Source: Nymphalis io (lineage: Eukaryota; Arthropoda; Insecta; Lepidoptera; Nymphalidae). From it: a DNA stretch of 64,000 nucleotides. Numbering within the stretch: the first letter of the stretch is position 1; each line of letters begins with the position of its first letter. Of this stretch, positions 44,413 to 57,759 are shown one piece after another. The notes under the pieces are model-generated. The model did not search any database. It saw only the letters and a list, made by a program, of their open reading frames with translations, and was not told where the DNA came from. The stretch lies in the NCBI RefSeq assembly GCF_905147045.1, contig NC_065908.1, positions 2,480,001 to 2,544,000 of the forward strand, read 5' to 3'. A program made the translations under genes and the position numbers.

Positions 44413-45924
44413 AACTTAACAAGTAAATTATAATATGTGTTTGATACAACCAAAAGGAATGCATGCAAATTATATACATAGTATATTTTACGGGGACAGA
44501 CAGTTATTACAGATATACATTAAACGAGATTTTAATATATTTTTTCACAAGTTCTAGGTGACAACGTTTCGCTATTTCACAAATGTCACAACAAAATCTT
44601 CCACTCGAACGCCAACGCCTACAAGTCCACTCTAATATTTCTAATTAATTGGCGACCTCCAGCTGTCCATCGAACAGTTGGGCAACTTAACGCGCTTCAA
44701 AACATTACGCACTCCCGCCGTACATAATATACACACCACTTTTAATTATTTAAATGAAAAAGATTTATACGTTTATTGTTTTTCACCGTTTTCTATTTGA
44801 GATCTATAATCTTGTTTCAAAATTAATATGTATCTAAACAAACATCGTTGACCTTAAAATTATATTTTAACAGCTTCACGCCCACTAAAGCGAGCCTATA
44901 ACATCTTATAGTTACCATCGACATCGTTTAAAATTCATTTCGTTATACGCACAATCTCTGATCACGGGATGGTGTATGTCTAAACATATAATTTTATAGC
45001 TGTGGGTAGGGAAACACATATTATAAAAAATAAACGTATGATATAATATAAAAAAGAAAATCCGTGAATTCTGTTATTGTTTCATAAATAGAACGACAAA
45101 TTCAAAGAACATTGTGTTAAGAAAATATAAAACAGTCATAGATATGTACATACAATTGATGTATCATAATTTATGTATAGATAAGAAACTATATTAAGAA
45201 ATATAATTCCTCTCCAACATTAGCTCAGTTGTACCGTGTCCACACCTGTCTTAGAACTTAGTTGAACAAGTCTCAATACAACAAAGTAGCCGTCTAGGAA
45301 TGCTATGGCAACAATATTTTTCTCTTTTTATTTCGAATTCGTTAGACATTGATTTATCGTTAGCTGTTCGCTCACGTGCCAAATCGCTTATACGATAAAT
45401 TGTATTGCTATAATAAGTTGCCTCAAATATTGTACTTTGGCTTGCCTTTAAACAGAATTGTAGTTTTTAATTATTACTGTAATTATAAACCGAGTAAGGT
45501 TTACTTCATCGCATGGCATATCACGTGATACGCCTACACAACTCAATTTCTACGACCTCTGTCACGATCACCATAATAATTATTTATCGATCAATACTTC
45601 AACGTGTTTTTTAAAGAAGGTATTTTATTATAAATTTTCCTTGACATTTCTGAAGCTCCTACTGGAGCCTTATTTAAGTTAGGACTTTTCTTTGATAAAG
45701 CATATTCCTCATCGATATCTTTAAAATTAACAAAAAGCGTTTTTATATAAGTGTTTTCTTGTACATATAGATACTATATTTTATATGTCGTTTTCCCAAT
45801 ATTCTACATGAGTATGTAGTTTTTGATCGAGGCAAATGTTTTTGAGTACGCTTTAATCTCTGAATCATTTTCCTATATTATAATATTAATATAGATTAGT
45901 ACATACAGATTGGCTGATATTTGT
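44413..45924. other. AT-rich intergenic sequence
   Basis: Nothing recognisable. 44590-44710 has more even base composition ('ggcgacctccagctgtccat') but no frame or splice signals worth calling. Confidence 0.4.
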
Positions 45925-46145
45925 AATTGTCTAGTGGCTTAATATCGAGCTGTAGATTCCGAGGTCCTATGTTTAAGCCCGAGGTCGGTCCAAAAAAAGT
46001 TATTAAGTTTTTCTGCCGAAAATTCTCAGTAACGACTGTTTGCGCACACAATTGTGATCTATATGGCCTGCATGTCAGTTGGATAAACTCCTTTGATATT
46101 GGCTGCCGTAGCCGAAATCGGCAAGGAGGAAATCATCAATACCAT
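45925..46145 (+). repeat. SINE-B copy, internally deleted
   Basis: Head 'tgtctagtggcttaatatcg', 'cgaggtcggtccaaaaaaag', then a jump to 'gtttgcgcacacaattgtga' and 'ggctgccgtagccgaaatcg', tail 'atcatcaataccattatcat'. The central part is missing. Confidence 0.85.
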
Positions 46146-48861
46146 TATCATCAAATTCTATAGAATCGTGCGTGAATAAAAGGCCGTATTATTAAGAAAA
46201 TATGGGATTATATATTTTTCTTTCATCCAAAAACTAATTTGTATTAATTGTACGTACCAGTGATAATTAAAACGAGCTATAAATCTCTATCATTAATCAA
46301 ATCCATGACGTGGACAGAACTAGTTTAATAAGAATCATTCATGTCTGACGTCCTTAATAATGACGTCTTAACCAGGAATTGTCTCGTCAAGAGTGACAAG
46401 TCTGTCATTGTGGCTCGTTAACATTCATTAGTAATCGGATGACAGCCCTTACAAGGCGAACTCTTTTCCTTGATGTTAAACATCAAGCTATCGACATACA
46501 TTGAGACTGTTTAAGTGATAAATAATAACATTGAACGATTCTTTTGTATCTAATGTGTATAAATATTTGACAGAACTAAAAATGAGACGGCATCATTCAC
46601 GTATATGGATTAGAAAAGGATAGCAAGTCTTCTATTTCTGTTAATATAGTTTAGGCATAGAGATTGTGTAACCATTAAACTGGCACTAAAAATATTAATG
46701 TTGTTGATTGAAACTGACCAGGTTTGAAACCGCGAAAATCCACGTGTTCATCCACTAGTCGATCTCGGCAAATAAATTATTACGGTTAATGAAACTTGTA
46801 AACATTCAATCACAAATTACATATAAATATAATAAATAATATAATAATTTATTTTAGTATTGCAAAAAGAAATAAAAACGAGTATAGAAATGATAATGGT
46901 AGAAGACATTCGATTATTTATACTAGTGACATTTAATACCAGTTTAAAAATATCTGTTATATATAACAAAAGTGTAATTAGAATTATTACTTATAAATTA
47001 ATCTGATAAAAAAGTAGCTTTAATGGTGAATTAATGGGTAAGAAAATTCATATTATAATATTATTATATTGTTTTGTTAGAACATGTTAATGAAATAAGT
47101 TTTAGTTGAAAATCTTATTTTTTAATAATAAATGAGACGTTTTTCTTTGTAATGCCTCACGAAAAAAAAAAACACTAAAACTAATGCAGCGCGTTTCGGA
47201 GGTTTTAGTATAAAAATTAAGTTGCTCCGATTCCACCCTCTTTAAATTTATGCTATTGAAGAGACAAGAATTTCATGTTCGTGTAAATGATAAAAGTACA
47301 GTAAGTAGAAGAGGCATCCGTTAACCAATCATTTATTGGTTAGATTTAGATACCGTTAAGTTAATAAATGACAGCGCTGTAAGCTTAGCTTTATCATTCA
47401 TCTGGAATAGTCACTTATCACATTACGCGTCCTCTGTCCTGGTACTTTGTATTCCAGTAAATAACGTATTATCATATATCCAATATTAAAGCGTACGAAA
47501 TCGGGAATACAGCAGCTCGTTTCAAACAAAATGTCAATATTTATCGAAACAGTTAAAACGAGTAAAGTTACGCTATACGCGTCTATAACGACAAACAAGT
47601 TAGAAGTCTTAGAAAAACGTTCCATTGTTTGTGTTGATTTAGACGGTGCTATAAAAAAAAGCGTACAATAGCCTTAAGGATGTGAGAAAGGAAAGCAAAG
47701 GCGGTGTTTGCGAAACAAAACATGTTGAAATGAGTTCGTGTGGACGCAAACTAAACATCGACAAGAAACACGATAATACTACGGCCAGTTGAGAAATAGT
47801 GCAAGCCGTAATGAAAAATACAATACGTGATATAATTATAACTTCGCCGGAAACACGAATCAAGTGACGACCGACTGGCATTAATCACCGAGGCAAATAT
47901 TTTCAAAGTTAGGATTTCGTTTTCAACTAATCAAAATATGAGGAGACAATTTGGGATAAAACACGAAAGGCAACTTAATCATTGTTAATGTGTCTATATA
48001 ATTTAAAAATATAATCACTTTTTGATTGTAAAACAGTTACTTTAATAAATTAAATTTTCATTACATTATATTATTGATATATCTAAATTGTCAGTTAGAT
48101 TTATCTAACGTTAGTCACGTTAACTACTATTTTTAATCAAGAACTATAATCAACTTTAAATTGAACATTTGAATATATAATTACAATAGAAACTTTTAAT
48201 TGTACTGCAATGTCAGTTAACGAAAAAATATGTGGATTTAGTTAATATTTTGAAAAATCATTACATAAGATAAAATGCTAGGCTAGCAAGTATTATTTCT
48301 CTTTTTTAGTGTCGAATAATTAATTATTCAGAAGTTAGTTTCCCTCTCGCTATAGCAAAATTAAACAATAAAAAACAATTACTTGAAGAGGATATATATC
48401 TATGTATCATTTAATTATCATTATAAAAACTGTATCTGGAATCGAGAATTTTATAACAGAAATAATTTTACCTTCGAGCTTAAGAGTTATTTCTAACGAT
48501 ATGCTGGAATGATGTTTATTACCTGAAATAAAAAAAAGGTTAATTAGTAAAAAAATTGTAATATTAATTAATTACTATTTTCATCATATCGAATTAATCC
48601 TATATTACTGAATGGCGTTCTCCTATTTTCGGTAAATTTTGCTTGTAACAAACATTTCACCTAAGCTCATGCATAAAATTGTATGTTATATATGGTTTAG
48701 ATTGAAATTTGATAAATAAACTTGGGTAAGTAATTTCGTTTTCCGCTCTACAAATTTAATCATACACATACAATACTAGAATATGCCATTGTTTGATTTC
48801 GAAAGTAGTCGCTATAGCTTGTATTTACAAGCGAAAAATCTATACATTCAAAAGCTTCTTT
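46146..48861. other. 2.7-kb AT-rich intergenic sequence
   Basis: Apart from the SINE-A relic below, nothing was recognised. Confidence 0.4.
46715..46770 (-). repeat. SINE-A head relic
   Basis: 'caggtttgaaaccgcgaaaa' and 'ccactagtcgatctcggc' match the reversed tRNA-like head with an internal deletion. Confidence 0.5.
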
Positions 48862-49141
48862 TACTCGGTGGTTGTACGGCTTTGTGCCCGTCTGGATAGG
48901 TACCACCCACTCATCACATATTCCTACGCCAAACAGCAGTACTAAGTATTATTGTGTTATGGTGAGAAGGGTGAGTGAGCCAGTGTAACCACAGACACAA
49001 GGTACATAACATTCAATGTTTCAAGGATAGTGGCGCAATGGTGATCTAATTGATTCATATTTCTAACGGCGCTATTATCTATGAGCGGTGGTGGCCACTT
49101 ACCAATTTGGTGGCCGTCCACCTACCTATATTATAAAAAAA
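48862..49141 (+). repeat. SINE-C copy, moderately diverged
   Basis: Head 'ttactcggtggttgtacggc', middle 'gtgagtgagccagtgtaacc', end 'ggccgtccacctacctatat' and an A run. Confidence 0.85.
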
Positions 49142-49357
49142 GCCTTCCATGAAAACGCATTAAGTCGTTTTATAAAACGAAGCCTACACACTCACGTAAG
49201 CTATTTTTATACAATCTCATCGGTCCCTAAGAATGATGAATAGGTATGGCGAAATATTTTATGAAATAGCGTACAACTAGTTCATATACTATTCTTTATA
49301 TAATACTCTTGATTATACTCCAAGTTCTAGTTGCATATCTTAGTTTATCTCTTGCAG

Positions 49358-49540
49358 CATAAGTGCACCATATTTGCAGTGTACACAGAATATTTTCGCA
49401 GCGTGGACCTTTTGTTTTCTGGACTCAAACACAAAGAAAACTCGCTAAAACCCATTGCGAAGGTGACTAACCTCTATGGAAAATGGGACACCTCGCAAGC
49501 TAAAGAATTTATTCTGCGGAATTTCCTATTAGGAGATTAA
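49358..49540 (+). CDS. Candidate terminal coding exon, unrecognised
   Basis: A good acceptor (TTAGTTTATCTCTTGCAG, ending at 49357) opens a frame of 60 codons, closed by TAA at 49538-49540. The peptide starts HKCTIFAVYTEYFRSVDLL and includes VTNLYGKWDTSQAKEFILRN near its end. Composition is balanced (aromatic, charged and hydrophobic residues mixed) and codon use is varied, unlike the AT-biased accidental frames elsewhere. No repeat family overlaps it. I recognise no domain, no partner exon was found, and no clear poly(A) signal follows within 300 bp. It could be a last exon of a gene whose other exons lie outside, an internal pseudo-exon or a mobile-element relic. Confidence 0.38.
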   Translation, partial: HKCTIFAVYTEYFRSVDLLFSGLKHKENSLKPIAKVTNLYGKWDTSQAKEFILRNFLLGD

Positions 49541-51879
49541 GATTTAAATTCATTCTAGTTTAAAAACTTTTATTGCTTCACGTAAATTAAATAGCGATAT
49601 GTTATAATCCCACTTATGATTAAATTGAATAGAACTCGTTGCGTATAATTTACGATTATTTTAATCACGTTTACTTTAAATAAGTTTAAACGTTAATCTA
49701 TTTATTATATGCAAGGTGTGTATATATTTCAGTATCAAGTATAACATATTAACTTTTGAAATATTTATGTTCTTGCATCTTATATAATAATTGATATGTT
49801 CACGGTGCTTTTGTTTAATCACTAAAACCACGCCCTGAATTGTAAAAGCAATTAAGCTAAAGGCATAGAGACAACGACCCATATACGTAGTTGTAGGTAC
49901 TGAAATAATTTCTTTTAACAAGATAACTCGCGTGTTAAATCAGCCGTCCGTACTAATGACCGCATTAATGAACTGTTTACTTCGTTGAAGGTTTAGGCAT
50001 TAGATATTTTATGTACTTAAATAGTTAAGATTTATTAAAGATCATAAAAATGTCTACATTATAATAAATACTAAGGGTATGAATAACATTTAATCGCTAC
50101 TAAAAAAGCCAGATCAGTTTTCATGATGTATAATATTTATCGTATTATACAGTTCTTTATATTTTTTAATTGAAATAATGAATTTGATATTTTTATTCAA
50201 TCTATTATCCTTCCTAGTATAATGTTTTAGTTATGACTTATTAATACGACTTCAAATTTGAGAACGAGGTCAGTAATCCGTATCGTTGACAGTGGATGAA
50301 ATGTTTTAATCTGTTTACTCAGAATAACCTGATCCCTTATAAATACATAAGTACTTAGAACATGCGTTATACTAAACAAAAAACTATGAACACGTATGCT
50401 GTAAATAATGTAGTCAGAATATATATTATAATAAAAAAGACTTGCTTGGTTTTCAAACACGCAAAATATGGTTTAGATTAAAAAAATAATCCTTTAACAA
50501 CTTACAATTTTAAAACCTTACACATGTTATGTTTTTTATATTTTATAAGGCAATTACAAAAAACACTTGAATAAATAAAAACTAATTAATATTTGTGACT
50601 GACTATAAAAATCAACACACAAAATTAAGTAACATCTTATGAATACCATCGATAAAGTATAGTGACGACAATTTCCCGCGAACATGATTATTTTACAAAA
50701 AGGAAGGTTATTTTCAAGGTTAAAGGATGGTCAATAATTTAACTGTAATGGTTTCATTGTACACAAAACATTCAATCATCGAGTACAATATGTGATTTGT
50801 AGAAAAAGAAAAAAACACATCTATACATCGGAACATAATGCGAGTCATAAATGAAGCCGCACTGGATTGAACCTTGAACTTATCATAACATAACACATTC
50901 ATTAGTATTTCGTACGTCATCCAAGGCCAAGAGTCCATCGATTTGCCACGTCACCGGAGGCTTCGAGCAGACCCTATAAAAACTTTACTATAATCACGTA
51001 ACTGATGAATCACACGTAGTAGGAGCTCAAAATATATTCATTTTAATACCATATAATAGTTAGCTAGGGCGACTATATTATGTAGTCTGATCTCATGCCT
51101 TGATATACTAAACGTGACAAGATTATAATGTAAACTAACTTCTATTAATACTCTTGTTGTTTGGTTATTTTTATCTTTAGCTATCTATATCTTTAATATT
51201 TTTTTAATACATGAACGCATTTTGTAAATAAGGATTCATTTGTAATTATAAAAATAATTAATTTTGTTTCCTAAGAAGGTTGTGTTGTATTTATGAGCTA
51301 TAAATTGTGTAGCTTACTTACTCTTCGCATGCGAAGAAAATGCTAGGTCGATATAAACAATAATACTTTATCTCTAGACGTTTCGTGTTCTTACAAAACG
51401 AATAATAGATACTATTTTTATTCAATAATTAATTTTCTAAAGAATTGACATTGTTTTTGAAAATTAAAATATTTATAATATATGAACAAATAAACAAAAT
51501 ATAATATATATAAAACATGATTGATAATAAAGACAATTCAATTAACTTTTTAGGCCAAAGTAGCAATTAAATTACAACTACAAATACATCGACAGGAAAC
51601 AACTCATCATCCAATTAGGAGATTAAAGAGGCCTCAGGAGTAGGTACCGCTGTTCCGACACTAACGACCGAACAAATATTGTTCTGTCTTAACCATTGAA
51701 CGCAGTTTTGCTCGTAGACAAATAAATCTTGCAAGAAAAATAGTAATTATTATTTTCATATATAATAAAATAAAAATGTACTATTGTTGCACTTTTCAGA
51801 TTTCAAAAAGAATTAGTAGGAAGATTGTGTCTGTTCCAGGAACAAATAATAGTATTTTATTTTATTAAATACTTGTTTT
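49541..51879. other. 2.3-kb AT-rich intergenic sequence
   Basis: Nothing recognisable. Confidence 0.4.
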
Positions 51880-51998
51880 CACCTACGTTCGGGGGGTTGT
51901 TATATGTCAATTATTATCAAATTCAGTTCAGTGGTTCAGCGGTGAAAGCGTGATAGACAGACAAGAGTTACTTTAGCATTTATAATATTTGTATAGAT
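51880..51998 (+). repeat. RTE-like 3' end (family F)
   Basis: 'ttttcacctacgttcggggg', 'tcagttcagtggttcagcgg', 'tgaaagcgtgatagacagac' and 'atttgtatagat' at the end. Confidence 0.55.
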
Positions 51999-54119
51999 AT
52001 AAAACACGATTATATTATATCGGCCGCGACACTGTTTACGGATAACAAAAATAGCTATAGCCCGGACACCTACTGCGCACCTTTTTAATAGAATGCGGTA
52101 AACTATTTTTAGTTTTAAGAGACGATGTTTCCCTGTTCCTATGTAAACTACTAACTACTACCACTACGTTTAGTATTCGAGTTAAAAAAATACAATCAAA
52201 ATGACTGTTGAACTTGTACACTTTGAATTAATTACGTTTGTACGAATAAACTCACTTAGTCGCTACAAGTTAAGGGAACTAGGCCAAGTTCTAACACTTT
52301 TCCTATTATACTATTGTTGTATGAAGCAAGATTTAATTAACATAGAACGTATTGTACATAGAAGCATATGCATCTGTACAGTATGTGATCAAAAATCGTA
52401 TTTACACGTCTGTAGCACCTATATAATACCACCATACCACTATAGTTGTATATTAAAAGTGAGTTTGTTCGTTTGCTACGCTTTTACATATTAAGTCGAT
52501 CATCATGAATTTCGCACACACGTTTTCAGGGTACCTAATCATCCGCCTATAACATTAACATTAGTATTAAAATATATTACGAATTATGATTTTTACCGTT
52601 ATAATACTTTTTATTTTTACAATAACTTCAATACATAGAAATGATTTTAAATTAATTATAATGTTTCATGTAAGTAACTTGTTTGACTTGAATGTTTGCT
52701 GCGCTCGCTGGTCGAGCGACATGGCCTCATGGCGACACACCCGCTCTCGAAAATAGATTGGAAAACCAAATAAAACTCGGAGACAGCGGAACTAACAACC
52801 GTACGAATATGAAAATGGTATACAGAATTTGTTACCATTGTAAACTAAACGCTTTAAATACAAATTCTAATTAATGCAAAACGTAAAATTAATTGAGAAA
52901 AGTTTTAAAATATAATTAAAAGTGAAGTTGAGCTGTTCAGAAGAATTTAAAGTGTACATAAATAAATATTCACTATATTAAAATATTTAAACGTATTTAG
53001 TACATGAGGTAAGTACCTATTATATAGCTAAAGATAGCCTGGAAGACACAGGTACTTGATATTTTAATTAAAATAAATAGCTACCATTTAAGTTTTTCAT
53101 ATGTTCTAAATTAAACATTAAGGTTCGGATTTTTTTTTATTTGAGATATGTCTAGTCCTACCGGACATTTTCATTCTTGTAGGTTCATTTTTAATTTTAA
53201 TAATATCCCTTTCAACGTAAAAATATAGAGACATAATAATATTATTCTTTAACGGTTTGATTATGAATGATGTATAGCTCATAAGAGGAATAGTAGGCTC
53301 AAATCACGTAATGCCTATTCATTGATGTCGAGGCTTTGACAGTGTCGCGTTTATCGATCGTCCCCGACGCCGCTAATCTTAAACATATGTCTATGTATTC
53401 ACAATAATCTTTAAAAAGATATCGCCTAAGCCTTTTAACTTACGTTTTTGCAATCTTTATCTATAGTGACAGTTACCAGCTCAATGGGCCATGTAACAGG
53501 ATCCTTTTAGAATGGCGATACATTTTCCTGACAGCATCGTTCGATGGAACAGATTGGTTTTCACAAACAGCAATTTCTTATCGATCACCGTCTGTTTCCA
53601 TAATAACCGGGTCAAGGCGTCACTGTCCAACTCCTACGCCCTTTAAGGGAAATTTTACTGTCTCTATGTAGGTTGGAAAGAAAGTTTCGTTTTCTCTCTT
53701 AGATTTCTGCTTTCAACATTATAACTTAGATTAATATTCCATATAAAATCTTAATAGAAATATGCGATATATAAATTGTCTATAATGTTTCGTTTAAATG
53801 CCTGGAAGCTTGACACAACACTTTCTTAATAAATATTTTTTGTATACAATACAAAGTTATTTGTCGAGTTGAGTTCCATTTATCCGAAACGAACACACTT
53901 TGATTAATAAATATATTGTTCATCAATGTATTTTACTAAATGAAATTAAATATTCAAGTAGATTCAGAGGGCACTTTTGAATCATGTTACAGTTTTGAAT
54001 TAAATGTAATGATACCACTGGTTCCGAATGTAGTTTCCTAAGAGAAGAACCGACAAATTGAGTAGTTTCTCTCTTTTATTCTTATAGTTACAGATATTTA
54101 TTTTAGCGAGAATGCAGAC

Positions 54120-54123
<4 letters not shown>
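51999..54123. other. 2.1-kb AT-rich intergenic sequence
   Basis: No gene recognised. Short CpG-richer patches at 52700-52750 and 53340-53370 have no interpretable structure. Confidence 0.4.

Positions 54124-54179
<56 letters not shown>
54124..54179. repeat. (TA)n microsatellite
   Basis: About 28 uninterrupted TA units. Confidence 0.97.
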
Positions 54180-54183
<4 letters not shown>

Positions 54184-54429
54184 TTATGCGTCGTTTTAAA
54201 CTTTTTAAAACATCACAGTCAATAAAATGGCGAGAGCTATGTGCTGTCAAGCAATATAAGTGCTATCTTTGTCATTTCTTTATAATAAAAGTATTTTATT
54301 TTTGAGTTAAATCAATAATTTAATATCGCATTGTTTTTTAAATATTTTTATCCGCCAAAGTCGAGGAGAGTCACTGATTTCAAAGAAAAAAACGACCTCC
54401 CACAAATTTTTCAACGTAGATACGTACAC

Positions 54430-54711
54430 TTGAGATTTAAAATTCGACGCATCGTGCGAGCGCATACACGCATGTGCGTTCTTGACCGGCCGAACTGACG
54501 AGTCGGGCTCATGACGTATCCATCATACCCTGATCTCTTAATACGTTTTATACGTGTTACGGCAATGTTTGAAGGAAGGGTCTGGTTAGAATGGAGGCGT
54601 TCAGCGTCGATGCAACCGGTTCCCGATCCGGCCGTGCAAGGCGGAGATAAAACGTGGAAATGGTTAACATTTGTGTTTCAAAAGAAAGAACAACATGACT
54701 TTGTACTTTAA
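54430..54711 (+). other. CpG-richer block with a short open frame
   Basis: 54450-54530 is CpG-rich ('cgcatcgtgcgagcgcatac', 'gcatgtgcgttcttgaccgg'). Downstream, a Met at 54565 starts a frame reading MFEGRVWLEWRRSASMQPV and ending KKEQHDFVL at 54711. It could be a small 5' exon or a regulatory block. There is no clean donor or acceptor and no recognised family. Confidence 0.25.
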
Positions 54712-54979
54712 ATTGTTACAAATTACAAAGGCATCGTAGAGAATTAATAAGAATTAATCGTAGAATAATAATCCGAGCGCCGTCTAGAATTAATTTAACT
54801 TAGTTCAGTTTTTACTTAAATTACGTAATATACATTTACAATTTTGAAATATATTTCCATTGATTTGAAAATTTATTTAATTTGTTTTCATAATATTATC
54901 ATTAAACACAAACGACTCAATTTCGTTATAGACGATGTTATTAAATTTTAAATCTACAATAATTATACATCCGTAACAC
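54712..54979. other. AT-rich sequence
   Basis: Nothing recognisable. Confidence 0.35.
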
Positions 54980-55279
54980 CGAAACAGCCTGTGAGTGTCC
55001 CACTGCTGGGCTAAAGGCCTCCTCTCCTCTTTTTGGGAGAAGGTTTGGAGCTTATTCCACCACGCGGCTCCAATGCGGTTTGATGGAATACACATATGGC
55101 AGAATTTCAGTGAAATTAGACACATGCAGGTTTCCTCACGATGTTTTCCTTCACCGTCAAGAACGAGATGAATTATAATCACAAATTAAGCACATGACAA
55201 TTCAGAGGGCCTTGCCCGGGTTTGAACCCACGATCATCGGTTAAGATTCACGCGTTCTTACCACTGGGCCATCTTGGCT
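54980..55279 (-). repeat. SINE-A copy
   Basis: Full-length reverse copy: tail 'gaaacagcctgtgagtgtcc', head 'accactgggccatcttggct'. 'atacat' flanks on both sides may be a short duplication. Confidence 0.9.
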
Positions 55280-56511
55280 CTTATAATGATACATGTAATA
55301 GTTGATTTTTAAAAATCTGAAAATACACAAACAAATTGTCAAGTCTTGCAAAATTACTTATACCATTATATAAATTGTAAATTAAACTGTCGCTGGTTTT
55401 TTTTTCATTAATAGTTATGAATTCGGGTCGCCCGCGTTCCGAGAATAACTTCACACGTCGTATAAATTATATTACGAAATTAATTGTTAAGAAAATATAA
55501 TACAAAAAGATAACTCGATATATTCTGAATATCATACACCGAGCGTTAATATATTCTAAATGTAAGAGTTTGTCGGCCTTTACGTAGGACTCGCTAAAAC
55601 GAAAAAAAACGATAATCCACAATATATTGAATTGATCCATAAATATACCTTCCGGTTTCCGGTATAGGTTCCTTCTCTAACCTAAAACAACCGCCCGCAC
55701 CCACCTTGTTCCAAAATCTATATACGCGTGGTATAAGTCCGGTCTTATCTAATCACGCGAATGGTATGTATATAACATACAACAGCCTAGGTTTTCATTC
55801 AATCGAAACAGGATGAGCTTGTGACCAATTTATAACCATTTCACAATTTTATCTGGTTCAACAGACTGCCCTGAACAGGCTGTATTTATGCGCCGAAAAA
55901 CTATCGTCGTTTGCGCCACCACCATTTTTTTTTTGTTCCAATTTTTTTGTTTTTTTTTTTTTGTTGTTTTTTCTGTTACGTCGAACTGGATATCACGTTA
56001 AGTTTCCTGTACCACGGACACTGTTTGCTCTAAACAAGTTGTTGACGGAGCCATATTGACATATTTGCAGACGAACCGCGCAAAATAGTAAGTCAATGTT
56101 TGCAGTTTTTGCGAAGAACTATGACTGTAGCTCTCTATGTGTTTATTTTCACTATATATTAGAAAACAAAGTTCCCCCGTCGCGTCTATGTCTCACGCAA
56201 TAAACACAACACGTATCGATCGGATCTTCATTCGGCTTTGACCGGACCACCAATGAAAGGAGTGATTCATGAGCAAGGTTAGGTGCTAAAGTGTTAATTG
56301 GCAAAAATGTCACGATGATTGCTGAAGATGTCGGAAAAAATATACAATGATGTGAATAATACATACGGTTTGCTCTAGCTACCAGATGCCTCGAAATCTC
56401 GCATAAGTAATGTAAGAAGTGTTTATATACGTAAGATATGTTCTTATTAATTAGTTCCTAATAAACATATGAGGGTAGGTAAAAAATTCACAAAAAAAAG
56501 TCACAATTAAT
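55280..56511. other. Intergenic sequence with a T-rich tract
   Basis: 55922-55975 is almost pure T with a few G. A minus-strand frame (56152-56364) has mixed composition but no start or splice support. Confidence 0.4.
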
Positions 56512-56761
56512 ATGAATGCGATAATGGCCTTAGCTGAGGAAAAATTTAGTGCCATAACTATAAAGGAATGGAGAAATGTTTGTCTACATGCTATTGAAGT
56601 TGAAAATAAATTTCAAGGTTGTGACGAATGTACAGATACAACATTAGAATGAATTAACATTAAAATAAATGATTTGTCGATGGATGCAAGGATGTTCTCA
56701 ACAGACAAACAAGTTCTGGTTGAAGAAATTCATGATCTAATATTACATCTCTATACAAGTA
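56512..56761 (+). pseudogene. C-terminal relic of a DDE-type transposase
   Basis: The frame from ATG 56512 reads MNAIMALAEEKFSAITIKEW, then RNVCLHAIEVENKFQGCDEC. It is broken by TGA (about 56650) and continues INIKINDLSMDARMF in the same frame. The pattern 'I...W.N.C.H....E..F', an acidic or threonine-rich bridge, then 'I.IN...S' is what I know from C-termini of insect DDE-superfamily transposases related to Tc1/mariner. The catalytic domain upstream is not recognisable and no terminal repeats were seen. Confidence 0.4.
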
Positions 56762-57009
56762 AAAATATATTAAAACTTTTTTTTTATTAATTTATCCGCA
56801 TATGGTGCACTACTAAACACAATAAGGTATCCAATCTGATTTGGCTGCAATTAGATTATTTGATCCGTTCTAACTAATTAAATACAAAGGATCGACTCAA
56901 TTTACCATAATTAATTACTTTAATGTATATAGTATAAATAATAAAACTTCGTAGATAATACGATAATCGTTTCCAGTGTTTTTATTATTATATATCGAAG
57001 TTAAGCCTT
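56762..57009. other. AT-rich sequence
   Basis: Nothing recognisable. Confidence 0.35.
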
Positions 57010-57200
57010 TTTACATATTCTATGCTATCTCCAGCTCCGTGTGTGTAAATTTTTTATTCCAAAATAATTTAATATCCCTATGTCGCAAAGTCCCAGGCTA
57101 CTTCAATGTCAAATTTCATTACGATCGGTTCAGTGGTTTAGTCGTGACGAGGTAACATACGGACAGTTACTTTTGCATTCATAACATTAATATAGATGAA
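57010..57200 (+). repeat. RTE-like 3' end (family F)
   Basis: 'tatctccagctccgtgtgtg', 'ttacgatcggttcagtggtt', 'tagtcgtgacgaggtaacat' and the typical end 'aacattaatatagat'. Confidence 0.6.
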
Positions 57201-57759
57201 ATAATCACATACAAATTAAGTCAACTAAAATAAAATGCCTCAGATTTGAAAGAACTAGTAGAAGAAAATGGATTCTTTATCCAATGTCAGATTTATATTA
57301 TTATTTTTTTACAAATACTGCTCATAATTAGTCATCTGATATGAACGAAACGAACACAGGTAATCGAAAAAAGTGAACTAAAACTCGTCAGCTTTATAGT
57401 TAAATTTTAACAAAAAATCTTTAAAACGTATTTTAAACTCGGTGAGACTTTTTAGTCTGTTAAAATTTTACATTTTTAAAACTAAGCACTAAGATGTTAT
57501 GAACAAATTAATAATAATAATAGAAAACAATGTGTGCTTGCATCTATTTTAATTTTAATGATGTTTTTAATGAAGAGAAAGATGAAATAAATTAGTTATG
57601 TCTTAGTTAGTACCGTTATATTTAAATGTCCTTATTTGATATAATTATTTTAATTTAAGTAATTAAAGAGGAAAACGTTTCAAAATCTAATTAGTTCTTG
57701 GAATTAAATATGACTGATATGACTATATCTATATCGCAATTTGTTTCGTCAGTAAAGCT
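57201..57759. other. AT-rich intergenic sequence
   Basis: Nothing recognisable. Confidence 0.4.
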
